From contig CALJWL010000017.1 in NCBI GenBank assembly GCA_937974565.1, positions 1-64,000 of the forward strand: DNA of 64,000 nt. The letters are read 5' to 3'. Both the position numbers and the translations under genes were made by a program. Below the pieces are notes generated by a model that made no database searches, was not told the DNA's origin, and was given only the letters and a program-made list of their open reading frames with translations. Of this stretch, positions 1 through 6,970 are shown piece after piece. The stretch is from an uncultured Arenicella sp. (GTDB taxonomy: Bacteria > Pseudomonadota > Gammaproteobacteria > Arenicellales > Arenicellaceae). Each line of letters starts with the position of its first letter. The stretch's first letter is position 1.

Positions 1-324
1 AAGAGGTTCGAAGCGAGCAATTATCTCTGTTGGGTATGCGAAATTGAAGGTGAGATGGTTGGATATATTGCAATGATAGACAAGGAAAAAATAGATCATA
101 TGTTTGTATTAGCTGAACATCGAAAAAAGGGCGTTTGTAAAGGGTTATGGTCTAGAGCTAAAAAACATTGTGTAGAATCGGGTGCTGGTAATTATTTTTG
201 GGTCCGCTCATCATCGTATGCAGAACCGGTTTATGAATCTTTTGGTTTTTGCCCTAAGGGCGAAAGGGAATCTTCAAATGGTATTTCCTTTCAATTTATG
301 CAGTACGGCAAAAATGAGAGTTAA
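1..324 (+). CDS. GNAT-family N-acetyltransferase, 5' end outside window
   Basis: The reading frame is open from base 1, so the first part of the gene lies outside the window; 107 codons remain. The segment MFVLAEHRKKGVCKGLW matches the GNAT acetyl-CoA pyrophosphate-binding motif (usual form R/Q-x-x-G-x-G/A), and the later PVYESFGF matches the C-terminal motif in which a Tyr and a Phe precede the final strand. The family moves an acetyl group from acetyl-CoA to an amine; the substrate cannot be told. The stop codon at 322-324 lies in the left box of an attC-like site, which suggests a cassette gene. An internal Met at base 55 is not the likely start because homology continues upstream of it. 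Confidence 0.8.
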   Translation, partial: KRFEASNYLCWVCEIEGEMVGYIAMIDKEKIDHMFVLAEHRKKGVCKGLWSRAKKHCVESGAGNYFWVRSSSYAEPVYESFGFCPKGERESSNGISFQFMQYGKNES

Positions 325-373
325 CAAAGCAAAACACTTTTCACTCACTGCGCCCGTGTTCGCGGCATTAAGC
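319..373 (+). other. attC: attC-like recombination site 1
   Basis: The left box AGTTAAC (319-325) and right box ATTAAGC (367-373) resemble the attC R'' (RYYYAAC) and R' (GTTRRRY) boxes, with one mismatch each. Between them GCAAAACAC and GTGTTCGC form an inner imperfect inverted repeat. Length is about 55 bp, at the short end for attC. The boxes are degenerate, so the site may be weak or inactive. Confidence 0.5.
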
Positions 374-375
374 CA

Positions 376-870
376 ATGAAAGCACTTATCGAAGAAAATG
401 GAGATCTTCTGTTTGAAGATGAATACAAATCTGGTGCGTGGTTAGGTCTTATTTATCTCAGCGTCTTTTTTTCAGTGTTCGTTTATATCAACGAAATCCA
501 AAATGTTCCAACGTATGTTTATTTGATCTACCTGTTTTTCATTGGCATATGTGCTTTGTTGGTGCGCTTGAACCTAAGGAGCAAGTGCAGGTTTATTGTT
601 CTCGAAAAGAAATTTAAATTTGATATTGTTTCAATTGGTCTGATTACATCAGGAATTATATCTATTAAGGACATAGAAAAGATTGTAGAAGAAGAAACCA
701 GAGATGATGGAGAGAGCCAAAAGAGATATGCTGTCGAGTATCGGGCAAAAACAGTTCCTCTGTATTTACAGTGGAAATCAAAAAAAGAACAAGAGAAGTT
801 AGGTAGCCTTATAAATAGCTGGCTTATTGAGCATTCCATCTCCCATCTTGTAATACATGAAAACACCTAA
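376..870 (+). CDS. cassette-borne protein with two transmembrane segments, unknown function
   Basis: This 164-residue protein is not recognised. Two hydrophobic segments (about residues 23-38 and 48-63) are followed by a basic turn and a soluble domain of about 95 residues. That domain has alternating strand-like stretches and a C-terminal amphipathic helix, which recalls membrane-anchored PH-like domains, but this is only an impression. The ATG lies directly after the first attC-like site and the TAA is inside the second, so there is no room for its own promoter and expression would depend on upstream transcription. Its AT-rich codon choice differs somewhat from the housekeeping genes later in the window, as expected for cassette DNA. 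Confidence 0.7.
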   Translation: MKALIEENGDLLFEDEYKSGAWLGLIYLSVFFSVFVYINEIQNVPTYVYLIYLFFIGICALLVRLNLRSKCRFIVLEKKFKFDIVSIGLITSGIISIKDIEKIVEEETRDDGESQKRYAVEYRAKTVPLYLQWKSKKEQEKLGSLINSWLIEHSISHLVIHENT

Positions 871-969
871 CAAGGCCATGCAGCCCAACCGTTGCTCGTT
901 TTGTGTATGGCTTTATCATTTCACACAAAGCAATCAACAACTAGTCTGCCGCTGATGGCGGCGTTGTAT
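865..969 (+). other. attC: attC-like recombination site 2
   Basis: The left box ACCTAAC (865-871) fits RYYYAAC exactly, and the right box GTTGTAT (963-969) fits GTTRRRY with one mismatch. The interior is a long imperfect palindrome: CCATGCAGC near the left pairs with GCTGATGG near the right, and TTTGTGT pairs with ACACAAA in the centre. About 105 bp, similar to the larger attC sites of vibrios and other marine gammaproteobacteria. Confidence 0.65.
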
Positions 970-977
970 CAGTGCAT

Positions 978-2237
978 TTACTTATCGTTAAAGACGATTT
1001 TGATTAATTGATGATTCCAATCGTCAGTAACCAATAGTTCCGACGTTGATAGAGGCGCTAAGCCCAGTGGCCGCCCCAGTGTTTGGTTTTTTTGGGTTTC
1101 GTATTGCCAGTTTATTTTAACCACTGAATTACCTATTGGCAGGCCATTGTTATCTAATTGAAACGCCACTGTCTTGCCGCCAGATTCATTATTGCCATGA
1201 AGGTTTATCAGCAGTTCATTGCCGAAATACATCATGCCAAGCGGTGCGCTGTGCGCTGGTAGCTTTATGGCAGGGGAATGGTACGCATCGCAAGATTCTA
1301 TAAAGCGTTGATAAGGAGGGGTGATCGATTTTTGATTAAAGCAATAAGGCCAACCATAATGCGGAATTTGATCTGAGGTGTTTAGGTCGATCACATTAAT
1401 TTCGTCATGCGGAGTGTTTTTATAATCTAATGCGCTGTCACTTAGGTCTATCTGATCCCAGCCATTGTCGGCGACAATCAATTGGTTACTGCGAGGAGTG
1501 ATTTGAGTTGCCAGTGCATCGCGCAGGCCCTTGGCCAATACCGTATATTCGTTACTTACGTCATCGTTGGTGAAGCTGTAACTTCGAATAGTGGCTGTCT
1601 CTAACGCATCTTCACCGCATGGGTATTCAACTAATCTAGGCAGACCATCGACCTCACAGTGATCGGTGAGCGAGGGCATGGTTAAATACAAACTGGATTG
1701 AGTGACAGTGATTGCCATTAACTTATGCCAACCAAACGTGGGAAGATCGGCTATTACAACCTTTGGCCTTACGTTTTTCTGATCGCTAATTTTGAAACGC
1801 TGAACTGAGTTTCGAGTAGTAAAGTACGCCCAATACTCGCCAGACTCATGGCGCCTTAATGATAGATCATTAGGGTCATCTAAATTAGTTAATACTTGAG
1901 TTCGCGTATAGCCATGATCGCTGGCCTGATAACGATAAATTGCACCTGAATTATTGCCATTGCTAAACAAGTTGCTGCCTTTATCTACCAACCAAATATC
2001 ACCTTTGTGAGAAGTTATATTACGAGGAAATACAAGGTCGTCGTCTATCAGTATTGCGCATTTGATGTTGGGGTTGCGTCGCTCGATCTCAAGCAATCTG
2101 TTAGATTGAGGCGGGCACTTGGTGATTGAGGCCCTTTGTTCTAACGTGCTGATTGACGCCGCCTTACTGACCTCAATGGAAACCAACATTGAGAGCATTA
2201 ACAGGCAAGTCAGTGAAAAAATGGCTAAAATTTTCAT
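978..2237 (-). CDS. exported PQQ-type sugar/sorbosone dehydrogenase-like beta-propeller protein
   Basis: The 419-residue protein begins with a typical signal peptide (hydrophobic residues about 4-20, cleavage probably near SKAAS) and so should act in the periplasm. PHDEINVID, HYGWPYCF and APLGMMYFG match conserved blocks of the PQQ-dependent glucose/sorbosone dehydrogenase propeller family, whose members oxidise sugars or related alcohols. Several cysteines (for example in ITKCPP, NIKCAI, DHCEVDG and YPCGED) may form disulphides. The substrate is unknown, and PQQ binding is inferred from family membership only. The stop codon lies eight bases from the second attC-like site, so this gene marks the chromosomal border of the cassette array. 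Confidence 0.7.
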   Translation of the reverse strand: MKILAIFSLTCLLMLSMLVSIEVSKAASISTLEQRASITKCPPQSNRLLEIERRNPNIKCAILIDDDLVFPRNITSHKGDIWLVDKGSNLFSNGNNSGAIYRYQASDHGYTRTQVLTNLDDPNDLSLRRHESGEYWAYFTTRNSVQRFKISDQKNVRPKVVIADLPTFGWHKLMAITVTQSSLYLTMPSLTDHCEVDGLPRLVEYPCGEDALETATIRSYSFTNDDVSNEYTVLAKGLRDALATQITPRSNQLIVADNGWDQIDLSDSALDYKNTPHDEINVIDLNTSDQIPHYGWPYCFNQKSITPPYQRFIESCDAYHSPAIKLPAHSAPLGMMYFGNELLINLHGNNESGGKTVAFQLDNNGLPIGNSVVKINWQYETQKNQTLGRPLGLAPLSTSELLVTDDWNHQLIKIVFNDK

Positions 2238-2318
2238 CTTAATACTATAACCGACTCAAAAGGCCATCGAAACAATTTACTTGTATGGCTATGGGGAGTT
2301 CTTTTTAAAATAGCAACT

Positions 2319-2747
2319 ATGAGCAATCGTGATCAAACTTCAAGTAGTGCGAAATTCAGTTTTGCTAAACAGCTCTGTTTGTGCAGCAGTGGCAAATTAC
2401 GTGAACACTGTTGTCAGCCTTTGTTAGACGGCAACAGTTACGCTAAAACACCAGTGCAATTGATGCGCTCACGATACACCGCTTATGCGTTGGGTGGCTA
2501 TGGTGACTACCTTTTAAGTACGTGGGTTCCACTAAAGAGAGTGGGTTTACAGGCTGACGAACTTTCAGTTCGAACCACACGCTGGTCTCGTTTGGAAATA
2601 GTGTCAAAAACTCAGCGTGGCGATGATGGGCTTGTCGAATTTAACGCATTTTATGTGGATGATGATCTGAACGAATATTGCCATCATGAACACTCGGTAT
2701 TTCGGAGAGTCCGAGGCCATTGGTTTTATGTGGGAATTGCAAATTAA
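2319..2747 (+). CDS. ychJ: YchJ family protein (UPF0225) with SEC-C-like zinc motif
   Basis: A 142-residue cytosolic protein. The N-terminal CLCSSGKLREHCCQPLL fits the SEC-C metal-binding pattern (C-x-C...C-C), and the next part, including MRSRYTAYALGGYGDYLLSTW, is the characteristic YchJ core of an NTF2-like fold. The C-terminal second SEC-C motif of the longer E. coli protein is absent. The biochemical role of the family is not established. It lies 81 bp from the start of the divergent sugar dehydrogenase gene and stands alone. Confidence 0.85.
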   Translation: MSNRDQTSSSAKFSFAKQLCLCSSGKLREHCCQPLLDGNSYAKTPVQLMRSRYTAYALGGYGDYLLSTWVPLKRVGLQADELSVRTTRWSRLEIVSKTQRGDDGLVEFNAFYVDDDLNEYCHHEHSVFRRVRGHWFYVGIAN

Positions 2748-2879
2748 GCGATGGCCTGATTCAGGAAAAGAAATTTATTTGTGTACCCCCAAGCTTGCTA
2801 ATCACACATTTACTACTGAGCTGTGCTTTTATCAATGTAAGAAACATTCTGCATACGAGTTCTTTATTAGGGTAACTTA

Positions 2880-3166
2880 TTAAATCAATTGTTCGGCAAT
2901 TCGTTGATTAAACTGAGCTTGTCGAAATAAGGCTAAGGCCTTGAACAGTAAGTCGGTGCGGCGTTTTGGTGAGCCGCCAGTGTAAAAGTCTTGGATGACA
3001 GTAAAGTGCGCGTGGTTGGGTACTTTACTGATGAGATGCCGAGACAATTTGCCCGCGAGTTAATGGCAAACTTGCTGTTGGCTTGACCGACGCCTTCTTT
3101 TGATTCATTAAATAAATTATTGAATTCAATGGTCAAAGTAGTGCCCATTCCTGCATCAGTACCTTC
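2880..3166 (-). pseudogene. decayed reading frame, unidentified
   Basis: On the minus strand a coherent-looking stretch (GMGTTLTIEFNNLFNESKEG, then QANSKFAIN) runs from 3166 to about 3060. It continues in a different frame as LAGKLSRHLISKVPNHAHF and ALALFRQAQFNQRIAEQLI, ending at a TAA at 2880-2882. Upstream, the first frame is cut by a TGA at 3167-3169 where the flanking residues still read sensibly. This pattern of one frameshift plus a nonsense codon suggests a remnant of a larger gene. The tail vaguely recalls serine-hydrolase C-termini, but I cannot name the family. Confidence 0.45.
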
Positions 3167-3475
3167 TCATTTTACATTCACCATGCTTGATGTTTGGTTG
3201 AATCAGTGGTTTGTGAAACACCCAAGGTAGGCTGCGTGTATCCTATTATCGATGTTGTTTGTGTGAATCTTCGCCGTATGGGTATACTCACGGGTTTTCA
3301 ATTAATTTTGTGCTGTTTATGTGGGTTAAAATTGATTGTGAGATTGGAACGAAGTTTTGCTGCGATTGCCCTTTTTTATTGGGTAATGGCACGATAGTTA
3401 AAGCTGTTAGGTAAAGTTTTGGCAGCCTGTCTTTTTGTTAACGAATACACTTTTTAGAGTAAATTCTAATTTAAA
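3167..3475. other. intergenic stretch with no supported gene
   Basis: This lies between the decayed frame and the carboxylesterase gene. A 67-codon open frame at 3194-3397 has no recognisable features and no convincing ribosome site. The end presumably contains the esterase promoter. Some of it may be remains of the decayed gene. Confidence 0.4.
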
Positions 3476-5377
3476 ATGATAAAAAAAATTCTGTTGAGTG
3501 TCATTGCTTTGTTTGTGTTGCTCGTGCTGAGTGGCATTGCTTTGTTTCAATATAATAAGTCACCGCAAATATTCGAACCAAGCATTGGTGGACTTTACCA
3601 CGAGGCTGCAAGGCCAGCTGATCCAAAATCTCAACGAAATACGTCGTCAGGTCAAGTTGTCGGTTTTAGTGATAATTATAATACTTATGCTTGGTTGGGC
3701 ATCCCTTATGCTGAGCCACCTACAGGTGAACTAAGGTGGAAAGCACCGCGCTCATATAAAACTTGGAGTGGGGTAAGAAGCGCCACCGAATATGGCGGCA
3801 CGTGTTTGCAGTTTTGGGGAGCGTTAGCCGGTACTGATGGTGAACCTGGTGATATTGTCGGGCAAGAGGATTGTTTGTCTCTTAATGTATGGGCTCCTAA
3901 AGAAGCAGCGAATAAAAAGTACCCCACCATGGTGTGGATTCATGGCGGTGGTAATGACTCAGGTACGGCCAGCATGTATCAGGGGCACCACCTCGCTGGT
4001 TCTCAGAAAGTAGTCGTTGTTACGATGAACTATCGAGTAGGGTTGCTTGGGTGGTTGAGTCACAGAGCCATAAGAGAAACGGCCAGTAATCGTGAGGATG
4101 CATCAGGTAATTTTGGCACCTTAGATTTAATTCAAGCGTTGAAATGGGTGCAAAGTAATATCTCTGAATTTGGCGGAGACCCTAATAACATCACTATTTT
4201 TGGTGAATCAGCCGGTGGTCGTAATGTTTATTCACTGATTGCCTCGCCGTTGGCAAAAGGTTTGTTTGATAAAGCAATTGTTCAGAGTGGCACGGTGGAT
4301 ACCACATTAAGAACCTTAGCTGAAGACTTCCCTGATCAGCCAAATACGAGCGCTATCTCCGGGCTTAAGAACAGCTCAAATGCGTTAATTGAATTGGCAT
4401 TGAAACGCCAGAAACCTAATGCTTCTTCACAGGAACTGCGTAAGCAAATCAATGATATGAGTTCGCAAAACATCATGTTCATGATGAAAGGCATGGACGC
4501 TAAAGAACTGATGCAACTTGCTTCAGATAACAGTGACTCTGAAAATGGGTATATGCGCGTGGCTCGGGTGATTCGTGATGGTTACGTTATACCTGATGAG
4601 TCCTTACTTACCTTGTTTACAGACCCAAATCGCTACAACAGTGTGCCACTTATCACCGGCACCACACGTGATGAGCAAAAGGTTTTTATGGCGCGTAACA
4701 CTGAATACGTTGACCTAAAGCTAGGAGTGTTACCGTCGATAAAGGACCCTGAGTTATATCAAGCTGTATCCGATTACGTGTCACAAAACTGGAAAGCAGG
4801 TGCCGTAGACGAACCCGCCAAAATAATTTCAGCTAACTTAGGTGAACCGGTATTCGCTTACCGGTTTGATTGGGATGACATGATGTCTAATGCGTTACTT
4901 GATTTGCCTAAGATTCTGGGTGCCGCACACGGTATGGAAATCAATTATGTCTTTGGCGATTTTATCGGCGGTTTACAATTCGATATTACTTACAATCGCG
5001 GCAACGCGGCAGGCCGAGAGGCATTAGCGCAGACGATCATGAGTTACTGGGCTAACTTTGCTTACACCAGCGACCCAGCAAACGGGAGAGACGGTAAACT
5101 GCCTCAATGGAGCGCATGGAATGCCAGTGGTAATAATGTGTTGTTGCTTGATGCCGAGAATGACGGTGGCGTGCGGATGGCGGAAGTCAGAACCAATGTG
5201 GCCGATATTAAACGTAAGTTAACAGGAGATACTGTTTTTAAAAATCAGAAAGAGCGATGCAAGGCTTTTGCTGCGCTGTTTTTACACGGCTATCAAACCA
5301 GTGATTTTTGGAACTCGCAAGAGTACCTAGCATTAGGCTGCGCAGAGTACCCCGTTGGAATATTTCGTGAAAGCTAG
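3476..5377 (+). CDS. type B carboxylesterase, membrane-anchored or secreted
   Basis: A 633-residue alpha/beta-hydrolase of the carboxylesterase type B (cholinesterase-like) family. An N-terminal hydrophobic segment (about residues 4-24) directs it to the membrane or periplasm. Visible motifs are AWLGIPYAEPP, EDCLSLNVWAP (family signature 2), the oxyanion-hole HGGG, and FGESAGG with nucleophile Ser245. The acid and histidine are expected in the C-terminal half, where AAHGMEINYVFG fits the catalytic His region. It would hydrolyse carboxylic esters; the substrate is unknown. It appears monocistronic. Confidence 0.88.
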   Translation: MIKKILLSVIALFVLLVLSGIALFQYNKSPQIFEPSIGGLYHEAARPADPKSQRNTSSGQVVGFSDNYNTYAWLGIPYAEPPTGELRWKAPRSYKTWSGVRSATEYGGTCLQFWGALAGTDGEPGDIVGQEDCLSLNVWAPKEAANKKYPTMVWIHGGGNDSGTASMYQGHHLAGSQKVVVVTMNYRVGLLGWLSHRAIRETASNREDASGNFGTLDLIQALKWVQSNISEFGGDPNNITIFGESAGGRNVYSLIASPLAKGLFDKAIVQSGTVDTTLRTLAEDFPDQPNTSAISGLKNSSNALIELALKRQKPNASSQELRKQINDMSSQNIMFMMKGMDAKELMQLASDNSDSENGYMRVARVIRDGYVIPDESLLTLFTDPNRYNSVPLITGTTRDEQKVFMARNTEYVDLKLGVLPSIKDPELYQAVSDYVSQNWKAGAVDEPAKIISANLGEPVFAYRFDWDDMMSNALLDLPKILGAAHGMEINYVFGDFIGGLQFDITYNRGNAAGREALAQTIMSYWANFAYTSDPANGRDGKLPQWSAWNASGNNVLLLDAENDGGVRMAEVRTNVADIKRKLTGDTVFKNQKERCKAFAALFLHGYQTSDFWNSQEYLALGCAEYPVGIFRES

Positions 5378-5533
5378 CTCTGATGTAATTTCTTTGTTTA
5401 CGGCGCGCTCGGTGTTTTGATGAAGTTTATCAAGAGGGGCCTTGTTTGGAAACGATCAACAGTGCCAGATCTTTAGGCAACTAAAATAGGGCGATGATAA
5501 TGACAAGTGGCTCAAACTGATCAATTGAAATGC

Positions 5534-6091
5534 TTATCGTAAAGGGTATTTATTGAAACTGTCGGCTAACCACTGAAACTCTTTGTAGAACGTGGCTCTG
5601 TCTTCATTTAATCTAAATTGGTCAATGAATGGTTTTAACTTAGTCCAATCTTGTACCGTTAATGTATGTCGGTTTCTGTGAAAAATTTTATAGTCAAATG
5701 CACTTTCCCTTATGCCGGTTGCTACAAATTCGTACCAATTAAGTACTTTAAGGATATGATTTATTTTTGATTTTTCATCTTCAGTTGGATCGTTAATTCC
5801 ATCGTAGGCTGGGGATTTGCACTTAATGGCCAGCTCTTGAAGTTTCGTATCATCAAGTTTTGCGATTACCGTATGGCTTTTGATTAGAACTTCATCTTTA
5901 TTACGAGCTAATATCAGGTCGATGGTAGCCCTTCGCCGGCTCATTTTATCGTTATGCAATATGGCCGCTGAGGCAATTGTGGCGGTTAACACAAAGCCGT
6001 ATAGCTTATTTAAATACAGGTATGCCAATATGTTTGCAATAAACAATAAACCGTGCGCACCCCAAAAGTATAACCTGTCGTGCCTTAGCAT
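5534..6091 (-). CDS. DUF4760-like membrane-anchored protein
   Basis: A 185-residue protein with one or two N-terminal membrane segments (about residues 8-45), followed by SRRRATIDLILARNKDE and a helical cytosolic domain. The RRATID block followed by a helix-rich tail ending in a W-rich helix resembles DUF4760 proteins, whose function is unknown. It is isolated on the minus strand, convergent with the esterase gene and downstream of a tiny ORF and its terminator (6130-6246). Family assignment by eye is moderate. Confidence 0.6.
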   Translation of the reverse strand: MLRHDRLYFWGAHGLLFIANILAYLYLNKLYGFVLTATIASAAILHNDKMSRRRATIDLILARNKDEVLIKSHTVIAKLDDTKLQELAIKCKSPAYDGINDPTEDEKSKINHILKVLNWYEFVATGIRESAFDYKIFHRNRHTLTVQDWTKLKPFIDQFRLNEDRATFYKEFQWLADSFNKYPLR

Positions 6092-6129
6092 CCCCAGCTC
6101 CCCTGTATTATATTTCCTAGATAAAACAA

Positions 6130-6151
6130 AGGCCCTGTATAAACAGGGCCT
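6130..6151 (-). terminator. intrinsic terminator, minus strand
   Basis: A perfect 9-bp stem (AGGCCCTGT / ACAGGGCCT) with a 4-base loop. On the minus strand it is followed by TTGTTTTAT, a usable U-rich tract. It sits 29 bases after the stop of the minus-strand small ORF at 6181-6246, so it probably ends that transcript. Confidence 0.7.
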
Positions 6152-6180
6152 AGTAAAAATAATGCTAAAAGGTTCTCACG

Positions 6181-6246
6181 TCACCTTAGTTCCCAGCCTT
6201 CGAGTTTCAACGTGACTTTAATGATCTTGAGTGCAAGATTTTTCAT
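6181..6246 (-). CDS. candidate 21-residue amphipathic cationic peptide
   Basis: On the minus strand an ATG at 6246-6244 opens 21 codons ending in TGA at 6183-6181. The peptide begins MKNLALKIIK and ends KLEGWELR. It alternates hydrophobic residues with lysines, has one Trp, and carries a net charge of about +3. A GAGG element lies about ten bases upstream of the ATG, and a perfect intrinsic terminator follows 29 bases after the stop. Start, stop, ribosome site and terminator together suggest a real short transcript: a small protein, leader peptide or membrane-active peptide. I do not recognise a family. Confidence 0.4.
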   Translation of the reverse strand: MKNLALKIIKVTLKLEGWELR

Positions 6247-6970
6247 AATGGTTAACCTCATAGTAGTGATGCCGACTTTAAAGCCTGTCAGCGTTCAAAA
6301 TTTTCTCAGTAATAGATATAGTGTCTATATTGCAAATTTCTACGATCAACCTTGTATTTTCACAATGTTTTAATCTTGAGTAAAACTGTGTGAGATGCGT
6401 CATGCAAAACCTGCTTATTTCTGTAATAAACAAACGTTACCACAAGGCAAATGGTATTTTCCAATATTTCTAATCAAAAACTTAAATATTTAATGATCAC
6501 TTGTAAGAAAACCGCAAAAGTTTCATTGTCTATTATTAAAGAACGTAGGAATGCAGGTTTTGTTACATAAATGCGTTGTTTCTTGATATGAGCATGATGC
6601 CTGAGAGTGATAGAAAGTGTCATGAAAATTCAGGCCACACCACTTAAGTTAATTACGGTTGGGTAATTCACACTCATTATTGCAAGTTTTCAACCCCCAA
6701 CGCGATCAATTTACAGGGGTGTAGTGAAATTGATTTATTAATCCTGAAAAATACGTAATTTCACGTAATTGGGCTATTTCATGCTTACAAACAGGATGCC
6801 TGAATTTTTTTTGTCCAATGTCTGTAAATTTTAGCTGCACGCTTACTGTCACAGTCAAATTTATGTTAGGTTCGCTATGGGCCTGATTTTGTTGGGTGAC
6901 CGCTACAAACAATATATTAAGAGAGCAAATGCATAAGCAATATTTGCCAATAAACGAAGGAGATATATGC
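6247..6970. promoter_or_regulatory. long divergent intergenic region upstream of the GH3 gene
   Basis: About 720 bp of AT-rich sequence separates the minus-strand small ORF from the GH3 lipoprotein gene. It contains a 17-bp palindrome with arms ATAGA/TCTAT at 6312-6328. I see no tRNA, repeat array or coding-like frame. The size suggests regulated promoters, probably for the glycosidase gene, but no operator can be assigned to a known regulator. Confidence 0.35.

Larger units (their letters stand above)
1..969 (+). mobile_element. distal end of an integron gene-cassette array (two cassettes)
   Basis: Two short genes in the same orientation are each followed by an imperfect palindrome with attC-like boxes, at 319-373 and 865-969. 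In both cases the stop codon lies inside the TAAC core of the left box, and the second gene starts three bases after the first site. This compact promoterless layout is typical of integron cassettes, and a GNAT enzyme plus a small unknown membrane protein are typical cargo. No integrase gene is visible; by convention it would lie to the left, outside the window. The array ends against an opposing chromosomal gene at 978. The reading is inferred from layout and boxes. Confidence 0.65.

Noticed and set aside
3194-3397. 67-codon open frame in the intergenic region before the esterase
   Set aside because: No ribosome site, signal or family resemblance; likely chance in a stretch that may hold remains of a decayed gene.
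6896-6970. Upstream extension of the GH3 protein by 25 residues
   Set aside because: It would bury the lipoprotein signal; ATG 6971 has a good GGAG and a lipobox follows at residue 21.
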